This document shows, one piece after another, positions 26,077 to 36,716 of a DNA stretch of 64,000 nt. Below the pieces are notes generated by a model. The model was given only the letters and a program-made list of their open reading frames with translations, was not told where the DNA came from and made no database searches. Source of the stretch: Saprospirales bacterium. GTDB taxonomy: Bacteria > Bacteroidota > Bacteroidia > Chitinophagales > JADIYW01. Within the stretch, counting starts at the first letter, position 1. Each line of letters starts with the position of its first letter. The DNA lies in the NCBI GenBank assembly GCA_016711605.1, contig JADJSS010000002.1, positions 1 through 64,000 of the forward strand. The letters are read 5' to 3'. Position numbers and translations under genes: made by a program.

Positions 26077-29000
26077 TCACATAATGTAGTTACTGTATTC
26101 ATTTACACCATTTTCTAATACTACATCACATACAGTTGTAGTGCTATCTGTTGGCAATGTAAATCTGATTGTATCTAATACTCTTGGTATTACTAAACCA
26201 GCATCGTGTGTACTATCAAACGGTGTTACCGCTGGATTGAAGTAGAATACTGCTGTTGTACCTGTAGCATTTGGATCACTATCTTTTGTATCATCACCAC
26301 CTAAGTCTTGACCTGTAAATACATAGCCAGTTCCTGTTGTTGATGGATCAAATGCTATTGAATAGTTACCTTCTGGTACATTCGTAAATACATATTGTCC
26401 GTTTGCATCTGTTGTAGTTGTTGCTACTGTATCTCCTGCTGCATTCAACAAGTATACTGTTACATCTGCTACTCCAGATTCTGTTGCATCTTGTACACCA
26501 TCTCCATTTGTATCATTCCATACATAGTTTCCTATGCTTCCTCTTGGTGTTACTGTTACTATAAAGATAGTTGTATCTGTTCTTCCTAAGCTATCTGTTG
26601 TAACTACACATATTGTAGCTACATCATTGCCTGATAAGTTATTACTATTGAATGTTAAGCAACCAACTTCATTTACTACCCATGTACCATAAGCATTGCT
26701 GCCTGATGTTCCACCTTCGCATAATCTTGTTGTTGTTCCGCCATTCGTGCCATTCTCTAATACTAAGTCACATTCTGTTCTTGTACTATCCGTTGGCAAT
26801 GTAAATCTGATTGTGTCTTTAACAGGTGTGTAGAATCCAGCATCATGAGTGAAGTCGTTACCATTTGCAGGGTTGAACGAGAATACTGGTGTTACTAATG
26901 TTATAGGATCTTGATCACTGTCTTTTGTATCATCACCACCAACATTATTTGGTGAAGATGTCCAACTTCCTGTTGCAGTCGATGTATTGAATGCAATTTG
27001 ATAATCACCTTCTGGTACATTATTGAACACATAGAAACCAGAACCATTTGTTGTAGTTGTTGCAATTGTATCACCTACTGAATTTAATAAGTAAACAGTT
27101 ACGTTAGCAATACCACTTTCAGTTGGATCTTGAATACCGTCATGGTTAGTATCGTTCCATACATAATTACCAATAGAAGCACGTGGTGTGATTGTTAAAA
27201 TAAATATAGTTGTATCTATTCTACCCAAGCTATCTGTTGTTATAACACATACTGTATCAATACTATTACCCGCTGTACCACCGCTGTTATAAGTTAAGCA
27301 GCCATTAGCATCAACTGTATAGTTACCATATGCACTTGAACCAGCAGTACCTGCACCACATATTGTAGCTGTAGTACCACCATTTACATTGTTTTCAAAC
27401 AATGGATCACAAACTATTGTAGTTGAATTTGTAGGTAGTGTATCTCTTATTGTATCTTTTGCAGTAGATACATAGAAACCAGCATCAAATGTATAATTGT
27501 TACCTAATGCAGGATTAAAGAAGAATACAGCAGTAGTGTGTGAAATAGGATCCGCATCACTATCTACAGCATCATCGCCACCTTGATTATTAGGAGAACC
27601 TACCAAGCTTGTACCACCAACTGCTGTAGTAGCATCAAAAGTAATTTGGTAATTACCTAATGGTACATTATTAAATTGGTAGAAGCCATTTGCATCTGTA
27701 GTAGTTGTAGCTATTACATTACCTAATGAATCTTTTAAAGTAACCGTTACACCTTGTATACCAACTTCTGAAGTATCCTGAATACCATCTTTATCTGTAT
27801 CTAACCAAACATAGTTACCTATGTTAGCACGAGGTGTAATAGAAACTATAAATATTGTTGTATCATATTCACCATTCACATCTCTTGTTACAACACAAAT
27901 TGTATCTAAGAAATTACCTGGTATTGAATCTGAATTATAAGTTAAACAACCATAATTTGAAGCCACCCAATTACCATATAAGCTAGAGCCAGGTATAGGA
28001 GTAGTTTGACCACATAACGAGGTTGTGAAAGGATTATCAACACTGTTTTCTAAAGCCGTATCACAAACTGTGATTGTACTATCAACAGGTAATGTTAAAT
28101 AAATTGTATCAACAACTGGAGGAACATTGATTATTATAATCGTTGTATCCCACATCATTAATAATGAGTCATACGTTTTCACGCAAATTGTTTCAACTGG
28201 ATATCCAGGTTCGTTGTCTGCGGTGAAACTTAAGCAACCATTTAAGATTGTCCAAGTACCATTAGCACTTGATCCAGATGTTGAACCATCACAAAGTACT
28301 GTTGTCGTTGCACCTAAACCAAAACCAGGTTCATGTGATGGACAAATTGAATCAGTACCATACTGAGGAACGGTTCTAACTATTGTATCTGGTCTTGGAG
28401 TGATAGTAGAAATAAAGATAGTTGTATCTACATTTCCTAATGAGTCTCTTGTTACCACACAGATTGTATCCAAGTTTCTTCCAACAATATTATTGCTAGA
28501 GAACTTAATACATCCGTAAGGAACAACTGACCAAGCACCATTTACGCTAGAACCAGTTAAAGTTGTACCATCACAAAGTGATATACTATTTGGATTTAAT
28601 ACATCATTTTCGAATGCAGGATCACATATAGTAATTGTATCATTTGTAGGTAATGTGAATCTAATTGTATCAGCAATTGTACATGGTGCTGTTGGTCTGA
28701 TTTCAAATCCACCATCTGCAATACATCCTTTAGTATCAGTTACTGTAAATGTATATAAACCAGGAGCTAATGCTGTTACACAAGATTCTATATTTTCTGT
28801 AAAGGTAGCAGGAACAGTTCCTGAACCTTGAGTTAAGGTCAATGTATATGAACCAGTACCACCATTAACAGTAACACAAGCTGTACCGTTTGGTGTTACG
28901 CAATCAGATTTAGTTGTAGCAATATCTACTTTAATGTCAGTTGGTTTTGTCAACACAACTTGAGCGTAACCATTGCAACCAGAAGCATCAACTACCTGAA

Positions 29001-32000
29001 TTGTATATGTACCAGCATCTAAACCGTTGAATACTTTAGTATCACCAGAATTAATATTGCCTGCACCTACACCAGGAATTACAAATCCAATTAATGGATT
29101 TGAACCAGCAGTTGCTGTAATTGAAATTGAACCATTTGTTGTACCGTTGCAAGAAGGATTAGTACCTAACGCTGTAACTTGCGGTCCGTTACTATTGTTT
29201 AATGCAACAGTAATAGCTGTATCGCAACCATTTACGTCAATATTTATCGTATAAATACCTGCGCTTAAGTTCGTTGCAGTTGCACCTGCAACAAATGAAC
29301 CGTTAGGTCCGCTCCATGTATATGAAGGAACACCAGCAGCACCTGTTACGTTAACCGCAATAGAACCATTATTATTACCACATGTTGGTTGAGTTGGTGT
29401 GTTAGATACAGTGTAAGTAACAGCATTCGACTTAATGCATTGTTCTTTAATATCCGTACAACCATTTGCATCTTTTAGGATGATTGAATAACAACCTGGT
29501 ACTAAACTACCAATAGTTAAGTTACCTGTAATTGGAACTGGTGCGTTAATTACTATAGCTAAACCTGTAGCATCATAAGCACTGTATGTATATGGTGTAG
29601 TTCCACCAGATGCCAAGAATCCAATCTGACCATTTGCTTGACCACAATCAGCATCTTTTGTTAAAGCATTAGCTGTTAAAGTTGGTTGACCAACACTTTC
29701 TATTTCATTATATGAAGTATCAGCACACTTACCTGAAGAATCTTTAACAATTACAGTATAAATACCTGTACCTAAATTTGATAAGCAATATTCAGTTGCA
29801 CTGATGCTTGTTGTACCAACTAATGCACCAGTAGCTTTATTTAATACTGTATAAGTAAATGGAGCTGTACCACCAGATACAGTTATACATAAATTTCCAT
29901 TGTTTATACCGCAATCTGCATCTTTTACAACAATATCTTGTAATGCAAATCCTTTACAATCAACACATGTATCAGGACCATCAACAACAAATGCTCTAGT
30001 TGTTTTACAACCATTTGCATCAGTAACATCGATAGTATAATTTCCTTGAACCATTGCGATAATACAAGATTCTACACCTTCTAAGAAAGTAACAGGAACA
30101 ATTCCTGTACCAGTAGTTAATGCAACAGTATAAGGTGCTGTACCACCGTTTATAGTAATACAAGCTTGACCATCCGTAGCACCACACTTAGTTTCAGCAA
30201 CAGGAGCAACATCTACATCTAATGTTGTTGGTTGTCCAACTGTTACTGTTGTATAACCTTTGCAACCTGTTTGATCTACCACTTCTACATTATAAGTTCC
30301 AGCACTTAAGTTATTTATTGTAACTGGAGAACCAGCAGAAATAGTACCGCTTTCAACACCAATTACTACATAACCTAATAATGGAGCAGAACCTGCAGTA
30401 GCTGTTAATGTAACAGAACCATTATTACCGCCATTACAACTTGGAGTTTGTGTAACAGTTGCTATAATTGAAGGTCCATTACTGTTGTTTAGAGCGATGT
30501 TAATTGTTGTATCACAACCACTAACACTTACAACAACACTGTAGTTTCCTGCAGATAAATTAGTAGCCGTAGAACCAGCGATGAATGTACCATTTGGTCC
30601 AGACCATGTATAAGTTGCTGCTGCAGAAACAGAAACAGCTATTGTACCATTACTATTTCCACATGTTGGCTGAGTTGGAGTTGCAGAAGCTGTGTAAGAA
30701 ATACCTTTAGATATTATACAAACTTCTTCAATTTCTATACATCCATTAGCATCCGTTACAACAACTGAATAACAATTAGGTGTTAAACCACCAATTGTTA
30801 AGTTACCAGTTACAGGAACAGATGATGATGGAACAATTACTGTACCAGCAGTATCTAAAACTGTATAAGTATATGGAGATGAACCGCCACTAACTAGGAA
30901 TCCTATTTGACCGTTTGCTTGACCGCAATCAGCATCAGTAGTGTTACCATTTGCTGTTAGAGTAGGTTGACCAATATTTTCAAGATCATTAGAACCTTCA
31001 ACTTTACAAACATTAGTTGCATCTGTTACAACTACATCATAAATTCCAGTACCTAAACCTGTTATACAATATTCAACATTATTAGATGAAGTAGTACCTA
31101 CTACAGCACCTGTTAATCTGTTAGTTACTGTGTATACAAATGGTGCAGTACCACCAGAAACTGTTGTACATAATTCACCATCGTTTTGACCGCATGTTGC
31201 ATCTAAAGCAACAATGCTTACTAAGCCAAAGTTTTTACAATCTACACAAGAATCAGGACCGCCAACTGTGAATGGTTTATCCGTTTCACATCCATTAGCA
31301 TCTGTAACATGAATTGCATAATTACCTTTTGTTAAACCTATAATACAAGTTTCAACACCTTCATTAAATATTGAAGGCACCAATCCTGTACCAGTAGTTA
31401 AAGCAACTGTATAAGGTCCTACACCACCATTAATTGTGATACAAGCCTGACCGTCAAATGCTTTACATTTTGTTTCATCAATTGGAGCAACATCCACTCT
31501 AATATCTGTTGGATTAGCAACTGTAGCTTGTGTATAACCAACACAACCACTTGCATCTACCACTTTAATATTATATGTGCCAGCTTCTAAGTTACTGATG
31601 GTAACAGGAGTGCCTGCAACCATAGTACCAACTTCTGCACCTTCTACAACATAACCAATAATAGGATTACTACCATTTGTACCTGTAATTGTAATTGTAC
31701 CAGTTTTAGTACCATTACATAATACATCTGTAACTGTAGCGACAACAGAAGGTCCATTGCTATTATTTAATGAGATAGAAACAATAGTATCACAACCATT
31801 TACAGAGATAGTTACTGAATAAATGCCTGCTTTCAAATTATTTGCTGTTGCACCAGCTGTAAACGAACCGTTAGGTCCAGTCCAGCTATATGTTGGTACA
31901 CCTGCAGCACCAGTTACGGTGATTGCAATAGCACCATCATTATTTCCACAAGTAGGTTGTGTTAATGTATTAGATACAGTATAGGTTGCTGGATTTTGAT

Positions 32001-35000
32001 CTAAACATACTTCTTCAATATCTTTACAACCGTTTGCATCTGTTAAGATTAAAGTATAACAACCAGCAGTTAAACCACCAACTGTTAAATTACCAGTTAT
32101 TGGAACTGGGGAATTTGGTACTATTTGCGTACCTGCAGCATCGTATACTGTATAAGTATAAGGAGCAAGTCCTCCGCTAACTTTAAATCCTAATTGACCA
32201 TTCGCTACACCACAATCTGCATTTTGCGTATTGCCATTCGCTAATAAGTCAGGAGAACCAATATTTTCTATTTCGTTATTACCTGTTAATTCACACACAT
32301 TTGTTGCGTCTTTTACAGATACATCGTATTGACCTACAGGTAAACCTGTGATACAATATTCAGTATTAGCTGTTGTAGACGTACCAATTACAGTTCCATT
32401 TGCATGATTAGTAATAACGTATACATATGGTGTTGTACCACCTTGTACTTTAACACAAATTTCACCATTATTTTCACCGCATTTAGTATCTAAATCAACT
32501 ATGCTCACTAAACCAAATCCTTTACAATCAACACAAGAATCTGGGCCGCCAATAGTAAATGTTTGGGTTGTTTTACAACCTTTACTATCGGTAACTTCAA
32601 CAGCATAATCACCTTTTGTTAAACCTTGAATACAAGTTTCAACACCAGCAACAAATGAAGTTGGAACAATACCAGTACCCAAAGTTAAAGCAACTGTGTA
32701 TGGACCTGTTCCGCCATTGATTGTAATACATGCTGTACCATCAAATGCTTTACATTTAGTTTCTGCATCTGGTTTAATATCTACCAATAATTGATCTGGT
32801 TGAGTAATTGTAACTGTTTCAAAAGTTTCGCAACCTTGGTTGTCATAAACTTTTATTGTATATGTACCAGCACCCAAACCTGTAATATTTACAGTAGATG
32901 GTGATGACGTAAATACACCAGATTGAATACCTGTTACTACATAACCAGCTAAAGGATTTCCACCAGCAGTAGCTGTGAATGTAAATCCACCATCAGTAGA
33001 ACCATTGCAAGATGGTGTAGTAGTAATTGAAGCTACAATAACAGGTGAATCTTCGTTATTTAAGATAAATGTTAATGTTGTATCACATCCATTATCATTC
33101 ACTATTACAGAATAAACTCCTGCGTATAAGCTATCTGCAATATCATCAGAAGGGAATGAACCGAATGGTCCTGTCCAAGTATAAGTAGTTGGTCCAACTA
33201 ATCCAGCAGGATTCAATTGGATTGTACCATTATTATATTTACATGTAGGATCTAAGGTTGAAGGATCAAATGTATATGTTGGTGCATCTTCACCAATACA
33301 AAGTTGTTTAACTGAAGCACAACCATTAGCATCTGTTACTTTTAAGTTATAGCAACCTGTAGATAACGCTGTTAAAGCAATTGCGCCTGATGTAGAACCT
33401 GAAGCAACCGTTATACCAGATGTGTTAGTTAATACAAAATTATAAGGAGCTAAACCAATTGAAGCATTGAAGTTCGCACTTCCATTAGCTTGACCACAAG
33501 TTGCATTTGTTGGTGTACCCACTAATGTTACGTTAGGACCACCTACATTTTCAATATCATTATTACCATTTACTGAACAAACACCCGTAGCATCAACGAT
33601 AACTACTGAGTAAGTACCAGCTGATAAATTAGTTAAACAATAAGTTGGATTAGATGATGTTGTAGTACCAACTACCGCACCAGCAGCATCTTTTACAGTA
33701 AATGTATAAGGAGCAGTTCCACCTTCAACAGTTGTACATAATTCTCCGTTAGATTGAGCACATTGAGCATCCACAGCAACAATTGATTTTAAACCAAATC
33801 CTTTGCAATCAATACATGGATTAGGTTCACCAATTGTAACTGGAACTATTGCTGTACAACCAACTTTATCTGTGATTGTTAAATTATATGTACCAGCACC
33901 TAAACCTGTGATACAATTTTCTTGGTCTTTTATGAATATTACAGGTACAATTGCACCAGCAGATGGTGAAATAGACACTGTATATTCAGGTGTTCCGCCT
34001 GTAATTACCAAGCAAACTTTACCATCTTTCACACCACATAATGTAGCATCAGTTGGTTTAGTTTCAACTACAATATCTGTTGGAGCTGTAATTGTAAATG
34101 ATGTAGAATTGATACAATCAAAACCATCTGTTACAAATACATTATATGTTCCAGCACCTAAACCAGAAACCGTAAATGGCACATTGTGACTTGCTGTACC
34201 ATTGGTAACACCTGGAATATCATAAGTATATGTTGTTGTGTTGCCTGAAATAGTAATTTCTGCACTTCCATTTTTATCTGTAGAACAAACGTTATTTGTT
34301 AATACATCAGCTATTACTGAAGGGCCATTACTATTTAAAATTGTAATGTTAGCAGATTTTTCACAATCGCCATCTTTAACTGTAACCGTATACTGTCCAG
34401 CAGGTAATCCTGTAGGATTAGCACCAGCAGGTGATGTACCAGCAGGACCTGTCCAAACATAAGATACAGTACTTACGTTTCCAGATACTGCAATACTTAT
34501 AGAACCATTTGCATTACCACATGTGGCTGGTGTAACTGTTGGAGTAATATCTAAACTACTATTTGGATCAGAAATTATAGTTCCATTTTCAGCAGTAACA
34601 CAACCATTTGCATCTGTAACAACTAAGCTAAAGTTACCAGCAGCTAAACCACTAACTGTTACTGAACCGTTATTTACAGCAATAGAGCCTGTTTGAGATG
34701 AATTAGCACCATCAATTAATGTATAAGTAAATGCTGATGTACCAGCAACTGAGAACGTTACAGAGCCATTTGGACCAGCTGCACAATCATCAGAAGTTTG
34801 ATTAACAAACGTAACCAATGGACCATCTATTGACTCTACTAGAACTCTTACTGAATCTGGACAAACTAAGTTTGAAGGGTCAGAAACAATTACATTATAA
34901 TCACCAGAAGCAATATTTGAAATAGTTAATGGTGAAGCACCAGTAGCAGAAGTTACTAAAGTTCCTGCTGTTGTGTAAATGTCTACAGTAATTGGAGAAG

Positions 35001-35319
35001 TTCCAGTTGTTGTAACTTTAATTTTACCATCATTTGCTTGGCAATGAGCCGCTTCAGACGTAGTATTTGCAATTAAAATAGTTGGAATATCCTTCACAAC
35101 ATAGTTGTAATCTTTACTGCAACCAATTGCATCTGTAATTCTCAATGTATATAAACCTGGTTTTAAGTTTACTAGATCAGAATCTGAAGAAGTAAATCCA
35201 TTAGGACCCGTCCATTGATAATCATATGGTGTTAAACCACCTGTTGTAGACAACGTGATAGCACCATTGTCATGCGTATCACAATTTGTAACACTATCAA
35301 TTACTGCTGTTACATCCAC
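26077..35319 (-). CDS. giant adhesin segment, SprB repeats and SdrD-B domains
   Basis: 3080 residues, the longest intact piece. From the N-terminal side it has SprB-type repeats (CDTHDNGAITLSTTGGLTPY; TCGNANGSISIAVSGN; typical core NGxxxxxVxGGxxPYxYxW..G...L.AGxYxVxVxDxxGC) organised into four super-units of about 427 residues, each introduced by CxDCKGFGL or a close variant. About 2,200 residues in, this switches to spacer domains (DTIRFTLPTNDTITICD) and three SdrD-B-like domains (NIGNYVWLDTDKDGIQD, SIGNYVWNDTNHDGIQD, SIGNYVWNDTNGDGVQD). SprB repeats are typical of Bacteroidota gliding adhesins. Cys pairs recur in nearly every repeat. The upstream end is a frame break at 35415-35417, the downstream end one at about 26050-26105. 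Confidence 0.88.
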   Translation of the reverse strand: MDVTAVIDSVTNCDTHDNGAITLSTTGGLTPYDYQWTGPNGFTSSDSDLVNLKPGLYTLRITDAIGCSKDYNYVVKDIPTILIANTTSEAAHCQANDGKIKVTTTGTSPITVDIYTTAGTLVTSATGASPLTISNIASGDYNVIVSDPSNLVCPDSVRVLVESIDGPLVTFVNQTSDDCAAGPNGSVTFSVAGTSAFTYTLIDGANSSQTGSIAVNNGSVTVSGLAAGNFSLVVTDANGCVTAENGTIISDPNSSLDITPTVTPATCGNANGSISIAVSGNVSTVSYVWTGPAGTSPAGANPTGLPAGQYTVTVKDGDCEKSANITILNSNGPSVIADVLTNNVCSTDKNGSAEITISGNTTTYTYDIPGVTNGTASHNVPFTVSGLGAGTYNVFVTDGFDCINSTSFTITAPTDIVVETKPTDATLCGVKDGKVCLVITGGTPEYTVSISPSAGAIVPVIFIKDQENCITGLGAGTYNLTITDKVGCTAIVPVTIGEPNPCIDCKGFGLKSIVAVDAQCAQSNGELCTTVEGGTAPYTFTVKDAAGAVVGTTTSSNPTYCLTNLSAGTYSVVIVDATGVCSVNGNNDIENVGGPNVTLVGTPTNATCGQANGSANFNASIGLAPYNFVLTNTSGITVASGSTSGAIALTALSTGCYNLKVTDANGCASVKQLCIGEDAPTYTFDPSTLDPTCKYNNGTIQLNPAGLVGPTTYTWTGPFGSFPSDDIADSLYAGVYSVIVNDNGCDTTLTFILNNEDSPVIVASITTTPSCNGSTDGGFTFTATAGGNPLAGYVVTGIQSGVFTSSPSTVNITGLGAGTYTIKVYDNQGCETFETVTITQPDQLLVDIKPDAETKCKAFDGTACITINGGTGPYTVALTLGTGIVPTSFVAGVETCIQGLTKGDYAVEVTDSKGCKTTQTFTIGGPDSCVDCKGFGLVSIVDLDTKCGENNGEICVKVQGGTTPYVYVITNHANGTVIGTSTTANTEYCITGLPVGQYDVSVKDATNVCELTGNNEIENIGSPDLLANGNTQNADCGVANGQLGFKVSGGLAPYTYTVYDAAGTQIVPNSPVPITGNLTVGGLTAGCYTLILTDANGCKDIEEVCLDQNPATYTVSNTLTQPTCGNNDGAIAITVTGAAGVPTYSWTGPNGSFTAGATANNLKAGIYSVTISVNGCDTIVSISLNNSNGPSVVATVTDVLCNGTKTGTITITGTNGSNPIIGYVVEGAEVGTMVAGTPVTISNLEAGTYNIKVVDASGCVGYTQATVANPTDIRVDVAPIDETKCKAFDGQACITINGGVGPYTVALTTGTGLVPSIFNEGVETCIIGLTKGNYAIHVTDANGCETDKPFTVGGPDSCVDCKNFGLVSIVALDATCGQNDGELCTTVSGGTAPFVYTVTNRLTGAVVGTTSSNNVEYCITGLGTGIYDVVVTDATNVCKVEGSNDLENIGQPTLTANGNTTDADCGQANGQIGFLVSGGSSPYTYTVLDTAGTVIVPSSSVPVTGNLTIGGLTPNCYSVVVTDANGCIEIEEVCIISKGISYTASATPTQPTCGNSNGTIAVSVSAAATYTWSGPNGTFIAGSTATNLSAGNYSVVVSVSGCDTTINIALNNSNGPSIIATVTQTPSCNGGNNGSVTLTATAGSAPLLGYVVIGVESGTISAGSPVTINNLSAGTYNVEVVDQTGCKGYTTVTVGQPTTLDVDVAPVAETKCGATDGQACITINGGTAPYTVALTTGTGIVPVTFLEGVESCIIAMVQGNYTIDVTDANGCKTTRAFVVDGPDTCVDCKGFALQDIVVKDADCGINNGNLCITVSGGTAPFTYTVLNKATGALVGTTSISATEYCLSNLGTGIYTVIVKDSSGKCADTSYNEIESVGQPTLTANALTKDADCGQANGQIGFLASGGTTPYTYSAYDATGLAIVINAPVPITGNLTIGSLVPGCYSIILKDANGCTDIKEQCIKSNAVTYTVSNTPTQPTCGNNNGSIAVNVTGAAGVPSYTWSGPNGSFVAGATATNLSAGIYTINIDVNGCDTAITVALNNSNGPQVTALGTNPSCNGTTNGSISITATAGSNPLIGFVIPGVGAGNINSGDTKVFNGLDAGTYTIQVVDASGCNGYAQVVLTKPTDIKVDIATTKSDCVTPNGTACVTVNGGTGSYTLTLTQGSGTVPATFTENIESCVTALAPGLYTFTVTDTKGCIADGGFEIRPTAPCTIADTIRFTLPTNDTITICDPAFENDVLNPNSISLCDGTTLTGSSVNGAWSVVPYGCIKFSSNNIVGRNLDTICVVTRDSLGNVDTTIFISTITPRPDTIVRTVPQYGTDSICPSHEPGFGLGATTTVLCDGSTSGSSANGTWTILNGCLSFTADNEPGYPVETICVKTYDSLLMMWDTTIIIINVPPVVDTIYLTLPVDSTITVCDTALENSVDNPFTTSLCGQTTPIPGSSLYGNWVASNYGCLTYNSDSIPGNFLDTICVVTRDVNGEYDTTIFIVSITPRANIGNYVWLDTDKDGIQDTSEVGIQGVTVTLKDSLGNVIATTTTDANGFYQFNNVPLGNYQITFDATTAVGGTSLVGSPNNQGGDDAVDSDADPISHTTAVFFFNPALGNNYTFDAGFYVSTAKDTIRDTLPTNSTTIVCDPLFENNVNGGTTATICGAGTAGSSAYGNYTVDANGCLTYNSGGTAGNSIDTVCVITTDSLGRIDTTIFILTITPRASIGNYVWNDTNHDGIQDPTESGIANVTVYLLNSVGDTIATTTTNGSGFYVFNNVPEGDYQIAFNTSTATGSWTSSPNNVGGDDTKDSDQDPITLVTPVFSFNPANGNDFTHDAGFYTPVKDTIRFTLPTDSTRTECDLVLENGTNGGTTTRLCEGGTSGSNAYGTWVVNEVGCLTFNSNNLSGNDVATICVVTTDSLGRTDTTIFIVTVTPRGSIGNYVWNDTNGDGVQDATESGVADVTVYLLNAAGDTVATTTTDANGQYVFTNVPEGNYSIAFDPSTTGTGYVFTGQDLGGDDTKDSDPNATGTTAVFYFNPAVTPFDSTHDAGLVIPRVLDTIRFTLPTDSTTTVCDVVLENGVNEYSNYIM
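28720..34100 (-). repeat. SprB super-repeats, about 1,281 bp each
   Basis: The block encoding CKGFGL or its variants lies at 33791, 32510, 31223 and 29942; spacings are 1281, 1287 and 1281 bp (427, 429 and 427 codons), all in frame. Each super-unit contains about five SprB-type domains in the same order, so whole blocks were duplicated rather than single domains. Confidence 0.85.
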
Positions 35320-35381
35320 TGTATTTGGTGTAATTGAAATTTGTTTAGTTATTGTGCTTACACATCCACTATCTGTAACCG

Positions 35382-36716
35382 TTAATGTGATGTTGTAATT
35401 ACCTGTTGTATTATAAACGATAGATAATGTGTACTATCTAAAGTTGAATTTAAGATTGTAGCAGGTGTAACAACCCAAGAGTAAGTTGCATTTGGTCTAG
35501 TTTGACCATTAAATGTAACTATTACCTCTGTTTGTTTACAACTTGCTGTAGGATATAAGAAATCAGCTACTGGTTTAGGTTTCACATTTACAACAACTGT
35601 AAATGGTGCACCTGAACAACCATTTCTGGTTGGTGTAACTGTATAAATAACTTGTATTGTTTGTTGAGTTGGATTTGTAAGTGTTTGAGAAATTGCAGCA
35701 CCAGAACCAGCACTTGCACCTAAAACACCATTTGCAACAACAGTCCATGCATAAGTTGTACTATCTAAAGAACTGTTTAATACTACGTTTGTAGCATCAA
35801 CAGAACATATTTCAGAGAATGCAGGATTTGCATTTCCAACAGGTACAGGTTTAACTAATACTTGTTGAACATTTTGAGGACTTACACAACCATTAGCAGA
35901 TGCTAAGATTGTATAGTAAACCGCAGAAGTCGCAGTACCTGAATTAACTAATGTTTGATTGATTAAAGTACCAGATCCATTTATATTTCCAGTAACATTT
36001 GCAACCACACCAGTTGTCCAAGCAAATGAAACACCTGCTGTTGGAGAACTAATTGCGATATCAGTATTTGTAGAACTACAAATTGATGGATTGTTATTTG
36101 TTACATTCAATACTGGTATTGGACTTACCACAACACTTACATTTTGTGTTGTTCCTGTACAAGTTACACCTGCATTTGTAAAGCTAGGTGTTACTGCATA
36201 CGTTACTGTTATTGGAGCATTTGTAATATTTGTTAATACTTGTGCAATACTTGCACCATTTCCGTTTAATGCACCTGTTGTACCACCTGCTGTAACTACC
36301 CAATTAAATACAGTGCCTGCTACAGTGCTGCTTAATGCAATGTTTGAAGTGTCTCCACTACATAAGCTATCATCATTGTTGGTGATAGTTACTTGTAGTG
36401 TTGGATTCACTACTACATTTACTGTTTGTGTTGGTATGGTACAACCGTTTGCTGTAATACTTGTTACATAAGAAACTGTTGTAGGTGTTGTATTAGTTGA
36501 TGTTAATGTTTGAGCAATACTTGTTCCTATTCCATCAGCATTACCTGTTACACCAGCTACTGCTGCTGTCGTCCATGTAATTACAGCACCACTTGTAGGA
36601 CTTACCATTGTGATGTTCGTAGCTGCTGGTGAACAAATTGTTGGAGCATTGTTCGTTACTGTTAATACAGGTGTTGGACTCACAATCACACTTACATTTG
36701 TGTTGTTCCTGTACAA
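35382..36716 (-). CDS. giant adhesin segment, PKD-like repeats
   Basis: 444 residues of PKD/Ig-like repeats with the pattern TICSPAATNI ... SGAVITWTTAAVAGVTGNADG ... IAQTLTSTNTTPTTVSYV ... NGC...TQTVNVVVNPTPQ. It ends with a different PKD-type domain (PVADFLYPTASCKQTEVIV ... RPNATYSWVVTPA). The last residues (IIQQVITTSH) are read in a shifted frame: the sequence TCGTTTATAAT needs one more T to read S-F-Y-N-T-T-G and continue as NITLTVTDSGCVST in the next segment. The first Met lies within the repeat, so neither end is natural. Confidence 0.85.
   Translation of the reverse strand: MYRNNTNVSVIVSPTPVLTVTNNAPTICSPAATNITMVSPTSGAVITWTTAAVAGVTGNADGIGTSIAQTLTSTNTTPTTVSYVTSITANGCTIPTQTVNVVVNPTLQVTITNNDDSLCSGDTSNIALSSTVAGTVFNWVVTAGGTTGALNGNGASIAQVLTNITNAPITVTYAVTPSFTNAGVTCTGTTQNVSVVVSPIPVLNVTNNNPSICSSTNTDIAISSPTAGVSFAWTTGVVANVTGNINGSGTLINQTLVNSGTATSAVYYTILASANGCVSPQNVQQVLVKPVPVGNANPAFSEICSVDATNVVLNSSLDSTTYAWTVVANGVLGASAGSGAAISQTLTNPTQQTIQVIYTVTPTRNGCSGAPFTVVVNVKPKPVADFLYPTASCKQTEVIVTFNGQTRPNATYSWVVTPATILNSTLDSTHYLSFIIQQVITTSH

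Larger units (their letters stand above)
23590..26830 (-). repeat. 648-bp SdrD-B/spacer repeat units
   Basis: The anchor GGTATTACTAAACC falls at 23595, 24241, 25543 and 26186 (spacing 646, 1302, 643). Adding back the small indels found by comparison with the intact copy at 25340-25490 gives 648 for both single units (646 + 2 and 643 + 5), that is 216 codons. The 1302-bp interval holds one standard and one divergent domain. Confidence 0.85.
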
